A DNA stretch of 64,000 nt, from NCBI GenBank assembly GCA_011390335.1, contig JAABSO010000010.1, positions 1 through 64,000 of the forward strand, in the 5' to 3' direction. This stretch comes from Desulfotignum sp. GTDB lineage: Bacteria; Desulfobacterota; Desulfobacteria; Desulfobacterales; Desulfobacteraceae. The notes below the pieces were generated by a model that saw only the letters and a list, made by a program, of their open reading frames with translations, searched no databases and was not told the DNA's origin. The translations under genes and the position numbers were made by a program. Positions within the stretch are counted from its first letter, which is position 1. Each line of letters starts with the position of its first letter. This document shows positions 34,084 to 42,403 of this stretch, piece by piece.

Positions 34084-35121
34084 TTACAGCCGGTTGTGGG
34101 CACAGTTGATCAGGCTGGTTGTGGTTTCCCAGGAGATGCACTCATCTGTGATGGATACCCCGTACCTGAGAGCACAGCCATCCCCGGGACATTTCTGGCT
34201 GCCTTCAAACAAGTTGCTTTCCAGCATCAAACCCACGATGCAAGGATTGCCGTCCAGGCGCTGGTCCAGGGCACTTTTGAACACAAAGGGCTGACCGGTG
34301 AACTTCTGGCCGGAATTGTCATGTGAGCAGTCGATCATGATACTGTCGATAAGTTTTCGTTCTCTGAGAAGTGCCTGGGCCTTGCCCACGGAAACCGGGT
34401 CATAATTGGGGGTGTTTCCTCCCCGCAGAACAATGTGGCAGAATGGATTGCCTGTGGTGGAAACAATGGATGACCTTCCTTCCGGATCAATGCCCAGAAA
34501 ATGCTGGGGGGTTCCGGATGCCTGTATGGCATTGACCGCTGCAGAAAGGGTACCGTCTGTGCTGTTTTTAAATCCCACCGGCATGGACAGGCCTGAGGCC
34601 ATCTCCCTGTGGGTCTGTGATTCCGTGGTCCTGGCACCGATGGCTACCCAGGTGAGCAGGCCCGCAATATACTGGGGGGTGATGGGATCAAGTATTTCCG
34701 TTGCCGTGGGCAGGCCCATGTCATTGATGTCAATGAGCAGTTTTCTGGCGGTTTCAAGGCCTGCATTCACGTTATGGGAGGCATCCAGATACGGATCGTT
34801 TATCAGGCCTTTCCACCCCACTGTGGTGCGGGGTTTTTCAAAATACACCCGCATGACCAGATTGATCTTGTCTGCAACTTCCCGGCGAAGGGCCATCATT
34901 TTTTGGGCATACTCCAGGGCTGCTTCGGTGTCGTGGATGGAGCAGGGCCCGGCAATGACCAGAAGGCGCGGGTCTTTGCCGGTCAAAATGTCTGCCACAT
35001 CCCTTCGGCCGGTGATAACGGTCCGGGCAGCATCATCAGACAGGGGCAGTGTCTGCTTCATCTTTGCCGGCGGGGTGAGGGGCTTGAACTCTTTTACATG
35101 GATGTCAAAGGTTTTTGTCAT
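34084..35121 (-). CDS. aroF: Class I 3-deoxy-7-phosphoheptulonate (DAHP) synthase
   Basis: A 345-residue enzyme condensing phosphoenolpyruvate and erythrose 4-phosphate, the first step of the shikimate pathway. Hallmarks are VIAGPCSIHD, MRVYFEKPRTTVGWKGL, GARTTESQTHREMASGL and DCSHDNSGK-like DCSHDNSGQK. The length is that of AroF/AroG/AroH isozymes; which allosteric type cannot be decided, so the symbol is provisional. ATG 35121 follows AAAGGAAA. It is preceded by an aromatic-rich leader peptide and terminator, so it is probably controlled by transcription attenuation. Confidence 0.93.
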   Translation of the reverse strand: MTKTFDIHVKEFKPLTPPAKMKQTLPLSDDAARTVITGRRDVADILTGKDPRLLVIAGPCSIHDTEAALEYAQKMMALRREVADKINLVMRVYFEKPRTTVGWKGLINDPYLDASHNVNAGLETARKLLIDINDMGLPTATEILDPITPQYIAGLLTWVAIGARTTESQTHREMASGLSMPVGFKNSTDGTLSAAVNAIQASGTPQHFLGIDPEGRSSIVSTTGNPFCHIVLRGGNTPNYDPVSVGKAQALLRERKLIDSIMIDCSHDNSGQKFTGQPFVFKSALDQRLDGNPCIVGLMLESNLFEGSQKCPGDGCALRYGVSITDECISWETTTSLINCAHNRL

Positions 35122-35171
35122 GGCGGTTTCCTTTTGCAGGTCAAAAATGCCGCCTCTGGCTGGAAACAAAA

Positions 35172-35199
35172 AAGCCGCAGGCGGTTTTGCCTGCGGCTT
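35172..35199 (-). terminator. Intrinsic terminator acting as attenuator of the DAHP synthase gene
   Basis: On the minus strand AAGCCGCAGGC, a six- or seven-base loop and GCCTGCGGCTT form an 11-base-pair stem followed immediately by TTTTTTG. It lies between the leader peptide and the DAHP synthase start. Its upstream arm can alternatively pair with GCCTGGGCT in the leader (35227-35235) with one bulge, giving a candidate antiterminator. Confidence 0.85.
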
Positions 35200-35219
35200 G
35201 TGAGTTTATGGGGACATAC

Positions 35220-35297
35220 TCATGGCAGCCCAGGCAGATTCCTGTAAAAATAATACCAGAAGTAAAAATAGGATCTGTCTGTTTTGCCACAATTCAT
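35220..35297 (-). CDS. Aromatic-rich leader peptide of DAHP synthase
   Basis: A 25-residue open frame, too short for usual gene calls. ATG 35297 is preceded by a GGAGC site and the stop is TGA at 35220. Residues 10-18 are nine aromatics in a row (YFYFWYYFY: five Tyr, three Phe, one Trp). This is the pattern of attenuator leader peptides such as those of pheA. Ribosome stalling there when aromatic aminoacyl-tRNA is short would leave GCCTGGGCT free to block the terminator. The peptide itself needs no other function. Confidence 0.85.
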   Translation of the reverse strand: MNCGKTDRSYFYFWYYFYRNLPGLP

Positions 35298-35323
35298 TTT
35301 AAAAGCTCCATTAATTTTATTCA

Positions 35324-35352
35324 GCTAAACCACATCCGCAGTGTTTCGTCAA
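35324..35352 (-). promoter_or_regulatory. Possible promoter of the DAHP synthase leader
   Basis: On the minus strand a -35 TTGACG (35347-35352) and a weak -10 TTTAGC (35324-35329) are 17 bases apart, about 27 bases before the leader ATG. The -10 is poor, so the assignment is tentative. Confidence 0.35.
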
Positions 35353-35425
35353 GCACTTATATCCAAGAATGTATAAATTTTTATGGGGGAACAGGATTTT
35401 TTTCCGGCAGTTGTTTTTTTTTATC

Positions 35426-35455
35426 TTGACAGCAGCCTGAATAAACAAATATGAC
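35426..35455 (+). promoter_or_regulatory. Sigma-70-type promoter of the liv operon
   Basis: -35 TTGACA (35426-35431) and -10 TATGAC (35450-35455) are separated by 18 bases, about 54 bases before the livM start. Confidence 0.5.
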
Positions 35456-35508
35456 TGGCAATACGCATCTGACAATCAAGTTGTTTTTCCAGCAGGGAGT
35501 TTTTGTCC

Positions 35509-36558
35509 ATGGATATGAAGCGCGGCTACTATGAAGATGTTCAACTTGTCACATCCCCGGTGGTTTTTTTCTGGTTGGTGGTTCTTCTGGTCACGCTTTT
35601 GTTGTTTCCCTTTGTTGTCAGCAATTATTATGTGTATGTGGCCAACTATATCGCCATCAACATCATCGTGGCCGCCGGCTTGAACCTGCTGGTGGGATAT
35701 ACCGGCCAGATCAGCCTGGGCCATGCCGGTTTTTTTGCCATCGGCGCCTATGGCACGGTGATCCTCATGGCCAAAGCCGGGATGCCGTTTCTTCTGGCAC
35801 TGCCCTGTGCCGGACTGGTGGCGGCCGGGTTCGGATTTCTGCTGGGCCTGCCGGCCCTGCGCCTGGAAGGGCCGTACCTGGCCATCGCCACCCTGGGATT
35901 CGGGCTGACCATCACCCAGGTGATCGGCCGCATGACTCTGTTCGGCGGCCGGGAAGGGCTTCACGCCCCGGATCTGGTCATCGGGCCCTGGGCTGTTGAT
36001 ACGGACCGGCAATTTTATTTTCTTCTGATCGGTATGACGGTGCTGCTGTTGCTGGGCATGCGAAGCCTGATCAAAACCCGTGTGGGCCGGGCTTTCATTG
36101 CAATCCGGGATGCGGATATCGCAGCACAGACCATGGGTGTGAATATTGTGTTCTACAAAACCCTGGCCTTTGCCGTGTCCGCATTTTACGCCGGCATCGG
36201 CGGCGGTCTCTATGCCTTTGTGCTCCGGTTTATCGAACCGGAAATCTTTACTTTGATGATGTCCATCATGTTCCTGGCCATGGTGGTTGTGGGCGGGCTG
36301 GGGTCCCTGATGGGGCCTGTTGTGGGGGCCGGCCTGCTGTGCTGGCTGGATCTGAAATTGAGAAATATCCTGAACATCCCCTTTTTGGGAGACTGGCTGG
36401 AAACACTTTCCAGGTCATGGTTTTCCATCACCGGGGTATCCAATATCCAGTATATCGTGTTCGGTTCCATCATGGTGGCCATCATGCTGTTTGAACCCCT
36501 GGGGCTTTACGGGGTGTGGCTGAGAACCAAACAATACTGGCGGACCTGGCCGTTTTGA
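35509..36558 (+). CDS. livM: Branched-chain-amino-acid-type ABC permease LivM
   Basis: A 349-residue permease with about nine to ten hydrophobic helices. The LivM signatures LLVGYTGQISLGHAGFFAIG and MGVNIVFYKTLAFAVSAFYAGIGGGLYA are present. ATG 35509 fits a GGGAG site; a TTG 6 bases upstream is less likely. It is the first gene of the liv cluster. The gene order M-H-K-G-F then an acyl-CoA ligase suggests the imported substrate may be a carboxylic or aromatic acid rather than an amino acid. Confidence 0.88.
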   Translation: MDMKRGYYEDVQLVTSPVVFFWLVVLLVTLLLFPFVVSNYYVYVANYIAINIIVAAGLNLLVGYTGQISLGHAGFFAIGAYGTVILMAKAGMPFLLALPCAGLVAAGFGFLLGLPALRLEGPYLAIATLGFGLTITQVIGRMTLFGGREGLHAPDLVIGPWAVDTDRQFYFLLIGMTVLLLLGMRSLIKTRVGRAFIAIRDADIAAQTMGVNIVFYKTLAFAVSAFYAGIGGGLYAFVLRFIEPEIFTLMMSIMFLAMVVVGGLGSLMGPVVGAGLLCWLDLKLRNILNIPFLGDWLETLSRSWFSITGVSNIQYIVFGSIMVAIMLFEPLGLYGVWLRTKQYWRTWPF

Positions 36559-36570
36559 AAAATCAGGCAA

Positions 36571-36600
36571 GGGATCAGGCTTTCCTTATTGTTGTTATTC
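36571..36600. repeat. R1 half-element remnant
   Basis: GGGATCAGGC followed by TTTCCTTATTGTTGTTATTC resembles the left end of the R1 family. No matching right end is seen before livH. Confidence 0.4.
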
Positions 36601-36650
36601 GGGCATCGGGGGTTTCAGGGAATGGATGGTGTATGTGAAAGGGCACGGGT

Positions 36651-37526
36651 ATGATTGATTTTTTGCAGATGGTTGTCAGCGGTGTGGCTGTGGGCAGTTC
36701 CTATGCCCTCATGGGCCTTGCCATGGTCATTATTTACAAGACATCCGAGGTTCCCAACTTTGCCCAGGGAGAAATGGCCCTGGTAACCTCCTTTATCACC
36801 ATGATGCTGCTCACCACATTCGGCTATCCGGTCTGGCTGGCTTTCTGCCTGGCCCTGGTGTTTGCCGCTTTTCTGGGGGCCTTTCTGGAGTTTGCCGTGC
36901 TTCGACGGGCCAAAAATCCCAATATTCTGGGCACCATCGTTATTACTATTGGACTGGAAATGGTCCTTTTGGGGCTGGTTTCCTGGAAATTCGGGGCGGA
37001 GCAGAAAACCATGCCCTTTCCCATCGGTCCCTATGACAGTTTTATCATCGGCGATATCTTCATTGCCAAGCTGGAGGTCCTGACCCTGGTATCGGCTTTG
37101 CTTCTCATGACCCTGCTGTTTTTCTTTTTCAAATATACCCGGCTGGGGCTGGCCATGAAAGCCACCCAGCAGAATGCGGTTGCGGCAAAAATTGTGGGGA
37201 TCCGCACCAACCGGATCATGATGATGACCTGGGCGATCTCATCGGTGGTGGGGGCCACGGCCGGGCTGTTGATATCTCCGGTGATCATGCATCCTTTCAT
37301 GATGTGGGATCCCATGCTCAAGGGGTTTGCCGCCGCAGTCATGGGGGGTATGACCTCTCTGCCCGGGGCGGTGGCGGCCGCCTATCTGCTGGGGATCATC
37401 GAAAATCTGTTCGGCGGATATGTGTCCATTGAATTTAAATCCGTGGTGGCCTTTGCCATCATTGTGCTGGTGCTCTGTTTTAAACCCAGCGGCCTGTTTG
37501 CCAGGCATTACGTGAAAAAAGTATGA
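36651..37526 (+). CDS. livH: Branched-chain-amino-acid-type ABC permease LivH
   Basis: A 291-residue permease. LivH signatures VAVGSSYALMGLAMVIIYKT, VPNFAQGEM and AVMGGMTSLPGAVAAAYLLG are present, with about eight hydrophobic helices. It partners LivM to form the membrane channel. The 92-base gap from livM holds an R1 remnant, and a fuller palindrome follows the gene. Confidence 0.9.
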   Translation: MIDFLQMVVSGVAVGSSYALMGLAMVIIYKTSEVPNFAQGEMALVTSFITMMLLTTFGYPVWLAFCLALVFAAFLGAFLEFAVLRRAKNPNILGTIVITIGLEMVLLGLVSWKFGAEQKTMPFPIGPYDSFIIGDIFIAKLEVLTLVSALLLMTLLFFFFKYTRLGLAMKATQQNAVAAKIVGIRTNRIMMMTWAISSVVGATAGLLISPVIMHPFMMWDPMLKGFAAAVMGGMTSLPGAVAAAYLLGIIENLFGGYVSIEFKSVVAFAIIVLVLCFKPSGLFARHYVKKV

Positions 37527-37535
37527 AAATGGGGT

Positions 37536-37581
37536 GGGGTCAGGCCTGGCTTATTGGATCCAATAAGCCAAGCCTGACCCC
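37536..37581. repeat. Minimal R1 palindrome, 46 bp
   Basis: GGGGTCAGGCCTGGCTTATT, then GGATCC, then AATAAGCCAAGCCTGACCCC form an almost perfect palindrome with the R1 ends but no asymmetric core. It lies between livH and livK, 30 bases before the livK start. In RNA it would be a long hairpin that could tune expression of the binding protein. Confidence 0.85.
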
Positions 37582-37611
37582 AATAGCCCCAACAACAACA
37601 AGGAGGATGTC

Positions 37612-38799
37612 ATGAAAAAAGGTGTGATGGTGTTAGGATGCATGGTGTTTTTGCTGGTGTTCACCGCATTTGCCTGGGCCGAGGAAGGGGTGACCGGCAC
37701 CGAAATTCACATAGGCCAGTGGGGGCCCCAGACCGGCCCGGCTGCCGCCTGGGGATCGGTGGCCCGGGGGACCGGGGATTATTTCAAATGGATCAACGAA
37801 ACCGGCGGGATCCATGGCCGCAAAATCGTGTACCATATGTTTGATGACGGATACAACCCCGCCAAAACCCTGGCCGGGGTCAAGGATCTTCAGGAAAACA
37901 CCGGAATCTTTGCCTGGGCTTCCGGTGTGGGCACCTCGCCGGGCCTGGCGGTCAAGGACTACCTCATGGAAAGAAAAATTCCCTGGGTGGGGCCGGCAGC
38001 CGGTTCCCTGCACTGGGTGTCTCCACCTCACAAATATCTGTTTGCGGTCTATCCGCTGTATTACAACGAAGCCCGGGCCCTGGTCCGGTATGCCGTGGAG
38101 GAGATGGGCAAAAAAAAGGTGGCCGTGGCTTACCTGAATGATGAGTACGGGAAAAACGGACTGCGGGGTGCCATTGAAGAACTGGCCCGCCATGGCATGG
38201 AAGTGGTGGCACAGGTGCCGGTGGAACAGTCCGATTCGGACATGAAGCCCCATGTGATGCAGTTGCGAAAATCAGATGCCGACATGGTGCTGCTGTGGAC
38301 CACAGTAAGCCATGCGGTGCGCATTGTGGGCACGGCCAAGGCCATGAATTTTGCCCCTCAGTTCATGAGTACCAGCACCTGCTCGGATTTTCCCCTTATG
38401 AACCATATCTCCAAGGGCCTGTGGGAAGGGGTGATCTGTGCCACGTTCGGGGAACTTCCTGATTCGGACCATCCCAAAATGCAGCAGTACAAAAAAGAGG
38501 TGTTCGAGCAGTTCGCCGCCAAAGAGGAGCGCTGGGGCATGTTTTATGCCGCCGGTATCATTTTTATCGAACCCATGGTTGAGGCGTTGAAAAATGCGGG
38601 GCCTGACCTGACCCGGGAAAAATTTGTGGAAGAAATGGAAAAACTCACCGGATTCAAGGGCGTTGGGCCGGAAATCAATTTCAAGCCCTTTGATCCCGAA
38701 GACATGTACAGCCGCCAGGGCACCCGCCAGACCTTCCTGGTCAAAAGCCTGGCTGACGGCAAAGCGGAAAGACTCACCGACTGGATCACCCTGGATTAA
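37612..38799 (+). CDS. livK: Periplasmic substrate-binding protein of the liv-type transporter
   Basis: A 395-residue protein with a signal peptide ending AWA (about 1-23). It belongs to the type I periplasmic-binding family of LivK (IHIGQWGPQTGPAAAWG, VAYLNDEYGKNG, FMSTSTCSDFPLMNH). AAGGAGGA precedes the ATG. Members of this subgroup bind amino acids, amides or aromatic and aliphatic acids; specificity cannot be read from the sequence. It is followed by a hairpin and the ATPase genes. Confidence 0.87.
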   Translation: MKKGVMVLGCMVFLLVFTAFAWAEEGVTGTEIHIGQWGPQTGPAAAWGSVARGTGDYFKWINETGGIHGRKIVYHMFDDGYNPAKTLAGVKDLQENTGIFAWASGVGTSPGLAVKDYLMERKIPWVGPAAGSLHWVSPPHKYLFAVYPLYYNEARALVRYAVEEMGKKKVAVAYLNDEYGKNGLRGAIEELARHGMEVVAQVPVEQSDSDMKPHVMQLRKSDADMVLLWTTVSHAVRIVGTAKAMNFAPQFMSTSTCSDFPLMNHISKGLWEGVICATFGELPDSDHPKMQQYKKEVFEQFAAKEERWGMFYAAGIIFIEPMVEALKNAGPDLTREKFVEEMEKLTGFKGVGPEINFKPFDPEDMYSRQGTRQTFLVKSLADGKAERLTDWITLD

Positions 38800-38806
38800 C
38801 CTGCAT

Positions 38807-38844
38807 GCCGCCCTGCTGCCGGAGGATGCCGGCAGCAGGGCGGC
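38807..38844. other. Hairpin between livK and livG
   Basis: GCCGCCCTGCTGCCGG (38807-38822) is perfectly complementary to 38829-38844 across a 6-base loop. There is no T-run, so it is not a strong terminator. It probably protects the upstream mRNA and allows higher livK expression than livG/livF. Confidence 0.65.
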
Positions 38845-38874
38845 TGCGACCTGATACGTGGAGCCCGTGTTTTT

Positions 38875-39678
38875 ATGACTTCGGATTTTCTGACTATTTC
38901 CAACCTGTTCATCTCCTTTGGCGGCATCAAGGCATTGCAGGATATCAGTTTTTCCATGGCACAGGGGGAGATATTTTCCGTAATAGGTCCCAACGGTGCC
39001 GGGAAAACCACCCTTTTCAACTGCATATCCGGCCTTTACCGGCCCGATACCGGATCCATCCGGTTTGAAGGCACTGCCATAGAGAAAAAAAAGCCCCATG
39101 CCATTGCCCGGCTAGGGATCGCCAGGACCTTCCAGAACATCGAGCTGTTTTCCCATATGAACACCATGGAAAATATCATGCTGGGACGGCATATCCACAT
39201 GGGTACGGGCCTGTTCCGGGGCATGTTCATGTGGGGCCGCCATTCTTTTGCCGCCAGAGAAGAGATCCGGCACAGAGAACATGTGGAGCGGATCATTGAC
39301 CTGCTGGAACTGCAGAACGTGCGGGATTTTCCTGTGGGGGCACTGCCCTATGGCACACAGAAACTCATTGAACTGGCCCGGGCCCTGGCCCTGGAACCCC
39401 GGCTGCTGCTCCTGGACGAACCCTGTGCCGGCATGAACCAGGAGGAAAAGCAGGACATGATTTTCTGGATTAAAGATATTCAGGATGACCTGGGCATCAC
39501 CATTCTGCTCATCGAGCATGACATGAAGCTGGTCATGGATATTTCCGACCGGGTACTGGCCATCAATTTCGGCCAGCCTGTCACCCTGGGCACGCCCGGG
39601 GCGGTGCAGCAGAACAAAGAGGTGCGCAAAGCTTATATCGGAGAGGAGGAGCAGGATGGCCCATCTGCTGTCGGTTAA
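38875..39678 (+). CDS. livG: ABC transporter ATPase LivG
   Basis: A 267-residue ATPase. Walker A GPNGAGKTT (38-46), the LivG-specific segment GIARTFQNIELF, a degenerate signature LPYGTQKLIELARALA, Walker B LLLLDEPCAGM and the switch His in IEHDMKLV are present. It overlaps livF by 23 bases. Cytoplasmic subunit of the liv-type importer. Confidence 0.9.
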   Translation: MTSDFLTISNLFISFGGIKALQDISFSMAQGEIFSVIGPNGAGKTTLFNCISGLYRPDTGSIRFEGTAIEKKKPHAIARLGIARTFQNIELFSHMNTMENIMLGRHIHMGTGLFRGMFMWGRHSFAAREEIRHREHVERIIDLLELQNVRDFPVGALPYGTQKLIELARALALEPRLLLLDEPCAGMNQEEKQDMIFWIKDIQDDLGITILLIEHDMKLVMDISDRVLAINFGQPVTLGTPGAVQQNKEVRKAYIGEEEQDGPSAVG

Positions 39679-40432
39679 GAATATCGAGACCTATTACGGG
39701 CTGGTCTATGCCATCCGGGGGGCATCCTTTACTGTGGAGGAGGGCAGCATTACCGCCATTCTGGGCAACAACGGTGCCGGAAAATCCACTGTTCTCAAAA
39801 CCATCATGGGCCTGATCGCGGACCAGCCGGACAAGGGCGCCATTGAATATGACGGCATCCCCATCCAGGGGTGGGACACGGACAGGATTGTACGAAAGGG
39901 TATCGCGTATGTGCCTGAGGGACGGGAAATTTTTGAGGAACTCACGGTTGAGGAACATTTAATAATGGGGGCATATACCTGCACTGACCGGTCGGGAATC
40001 CGCAGGGATATGGAACAGGTATATGCCTATTTTCCGGTGCTGGCTGATCGGACCCGCCAATGGGCCGGGACCCTGTCCGGCGGGGAACAGCAGATGCTGG
40101 CCATCGGCCGGGCCCTGATGCTCAGACCCCGGCTCCTGATCCTGGACGAACCTTCCCTGGGGCTTTCTCCCATCCTGGTCAAGGAGATCTTCTCCATTAT
40201 CCGGCAGATCAACCAGAAGGGCACCACCATTCTGCTGGTGGAGCAGAACGCCCGTATGGCCCTGTCCATTTCCCGCACAGGCCTGATTCTGGAAAACGGG
40301 CGGTTTGTGATGAAGGGCCGGTCTGAAGATTTGTTGAATGACAAGGATGTCCAGGAGTTTTACCTGGGTATAAAATCAGAAACATCTGCCAAAGGATTTC
40401 AGCGGTGGAAGCGCAAAAAGGCATGGCGATGA
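39656..40432 (+). CDS. livF: ABC transporter ATPase LivF
   Basis: A 258-residue ATPase. Walker A GNNGAGKST (37-45), LivF-type GIAYVPEGREIFEELTVEE, signature LSGGEQQMLAIGRAL and Walker B LLILDEPSLGLSP are present. The C-terminal tail (FQRWKRKKAWR) is basic and extends past the usual LivF end. Its stop overlaps the following synthetase start as ATGA, so transport and acyl activation are translationally coupled. Confidence 0.9.
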   Translation: MAHLLSVKNIETYYGLVYAIRGASFTVEEGSITAILGNNGAGKSTVLKTIMGLIADQPDKGAIEYDGIPIQGWDTDRIVRKGIAYVPEGREIFEELTVEEHLIMGAYTCTDRSGIRRDMEQVYAYFPVLADRTRQWAGTLSGGEQQMLAIGRALMLRPRLLILDEPSLGLSPILVKEIFSIIRQINQKGTTILLVEQNARMALSISRTGLILENGRFVMKGRSEDLLNDKDVQEFYLGIKSETSAKGFQRWKRKKAWR

Positions 40433-42237
40433 ACCGGAAAAGTCTTGATACAGTCCCCCGGGTATTTTCCCGGACCGTGAAAAACAATCCTGAAAAGGTG
40501 GCCCTGCGTACCAAAAAGCTGGGGCTGTGGCACGATATCTCTTTTGACCGGTTTTACAACCAGGTGCAGAAAATCGGGTGTGCCCTGGTGTCCATGGGAT
40601 TTGAAAAAGGCGATGCCGCCTGCATCATCGGTGACAATGCAGTGGAATGGGTGGTCGCGGATCTGGGGATACAATGTGTGGGGGGCGTGTCTGTGGGCAT
40701 TTATGCCACCAATGCCTGGCAACAGGTGGAATATGTGGTGTCCCACAGTGACGCCAAATTTTTGTTTGTGGAAAATGAGGAACAACTGGATAAGTGGCTG
40801 CATTTCAGGGATCAGGTGCCCCTTCTCAAGCAGGTCATTGTCTGGGATACCCGGGGTCTGACACAGTTTTCCGACCCCATGGTCACCACCTTTGAAGATT
40901 TTCTGGAAAAAGGGAATCAGGAGCTTCAACAGAATCCCGGCCTGTTTTCCGGTCGTGGAGAGCAGGTGACAACAGAGGACACAGCCGTGATCATCTACAC
41001 CTCAGGCACCACAGGGCCGCCAAAAGGGGCCATGCTGACCCACGGCAATGTCACCTGGATGGCGGATGCCGTGGCCGCCACTAACAAAGTGTATGATACA
41101 GACCAGGTATTGTCGTTTCTGCCCCTGTGCCATATTTTTGAGCGGCTGTTTACCGTATTTATCCAGATCCGATATGCCTATACCGTCAATTTTGTGGAAA
41201 AACCGGACACGGTAATGCAGAACATGATGGAAGTCTCCCCCACTGTGGGGTATGCCGTGCCCAGGATATGGGAAAAATATTATTCCAATGTCATGATTAA
41301 AATGGCGGATGCGGACTGGTTCAAGCGAAGCGTTTTCAGGGCAGCCCTGAAAATCGGGGAACGCCGGGCGGATAAGGTCATGCATTTTTTACCGGTACCT
41401 CTGTATCTGCAATCTCTTTTTTATCTGGTTGATTTTGTGGTGTTCAGAAAACTCAGAGAACGGCTGGGATTTGAGCGGATACGGATAGCTTATTCCGGGG
41501 CTGCCCCTATTTCCCAGGAGGTGCTTCGGTTTTTTCAGTCCATCGGCATGAACCTGATTGAAGGGTATGGCCAGACAGAAGGCACCGGGGTCACCACCCT
41601 GTCCCCGGAGGGCAGGGTCAAGTTCGGCACCGTGGGCCAGGCCCTGCCGGATACCGATATTAGAATAGCTGAAGACGGAGAGATCCTGGTGAGATCTCCA
41701 GGGGTATTCAAAGGGTATTACAAGGGGGAAGATGCCACTGCCAAAACCATAAAAGAGGGCTGGCTGCTCACCGGTGATGTGGGAGAAATGGATGCAGATG
41801 GGTTTTTGAAAATCACGGACCGCAAAAAAGATATCATTGTTACGGCCGGCGGCAAGAACATCACCCCCCAGTACATTGAAAACAAGCTCAAGGCCAGTGT
41901 TTACATCAATGATGCAGTGGTTATAGGAGACCGCAGAAAGTTTTTGACCTGTTTGATCATGATCGATGAAGACAATGTGGTCAAGTATGCCCAGGACAAC
42001 AAAATTCAGTTTTCCACCTACAGGGATCTGACCGGAAGCCCGGAAGTGATAACTCTCATTGATAAAGAAGTGGCGACCGTGAACCAGACCCTTGCCAGGG
42101 TGGAAAATATCCGCAAATTCACCATCCTGCCCAAACGCCTCTACGAAGAGGACGGAGAGGTCACCCCCACCATGAAAATCAAGCGCAAGATCGTTCATGA
42201 AAGGTTTGCAGATATCATCGAGGGCATGTACCAATGA
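40429..42237 (+). CDS. fadD: AMP-forming long-chain acyl-CoA synthetase
   Basis: A 602-residue member of the ANL superfamily. The adenylation motif IIYTSGTTGPPKGAML lies at about 188-203, with YGQTEGTGVTTLSPEGR, the hinge DRKKDIIVTAGGKN and a catalytic Lys near TPTMKIKRK. ATG 40429 is chosen for the ATGA overlap with livF and an AAAAGG site; GTG 40405 and ATG 40423 are alternatives. It would convert the carboxylic acid imported by the liv-type system to its CoA ester. Chain length is unproven. Confidence 0.88.
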   Translation: MNRKSLDTVPRVFSRTVKNNPEKVALRTKKLGLWHDISFDRFYNQVQKIGCALVSMGFEKGDAACIIGDNAVEWVVADLGIQCVGGVSVGIYATNAWQQVEYVVSHSDAKFLFVENEEQLDKWLHFRDQVPLLKQVIVWDTRGLTQFSDPMVTTFEDFLEKGNQELQQNPGLFSGRGEQVTTEDTAVIIYTSGTTGPPKGAMLTHGNVTWMADAVAATNKVYDTDQVLSFLPLCHIFERLFTVFIQIRYAYTVNFVEKPDTVMQNMMEVSPTVGYAVPRIWEKYYSNVMIKMADADWFKRSVFRAALKIGERRADKVMHFLPVPLYLQSLFYLVDFVVFRKLRERLGFERIRIAYSGAAPISQEVLRFFQSIGMNLIEGYGQTEGTGVTTLSPEGRVKFGTVGQALPDTDIRIAEDGEILVRSPGVFKGYYKGEDATAKTIKEGWLLTGDVGEMDADGFLKITDRKKDIIVTAGGKNITPQYIENKLKASVYINDAVVIGDRRKFLTCLIMIDEDNVVKYAQDNKIQFSTYRDLTGSPEVITLIDKEVATVNQTLARVENIRKFTILPKRLYEEDGEVTPTMKIKRKIVHERFADIIEGMYQ

Positions 42238-42403
42238 TCTCTTTGTTTATATACAGGCTATCGGCTTGTCTGATCGCATGCCAGGTCTTTACACCGGTCA
42301 AAATTCCTGATACAAATATACTGGGATTGGGATAGACGGCCATTGCCAAAACTGTGCAAATGGTAAACGGGTTTTTGTTATATCTGTAAAAAAGGGTAAA
42401 GGC

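Noticed and set aside
37600-38260. Open frame on the minus strand opposite livK
   Set aside because: Antisense shadow of a well-supported binding-protein gene, with no start signal or domain.
42330-42400. Sigma-54-type promoter before the HD-GYP gene
   Set aside because: TTGCCAAAACTGTGCAA looks similar at first, but the GG and GC dinucleotides are not at the required spacing on either strand.
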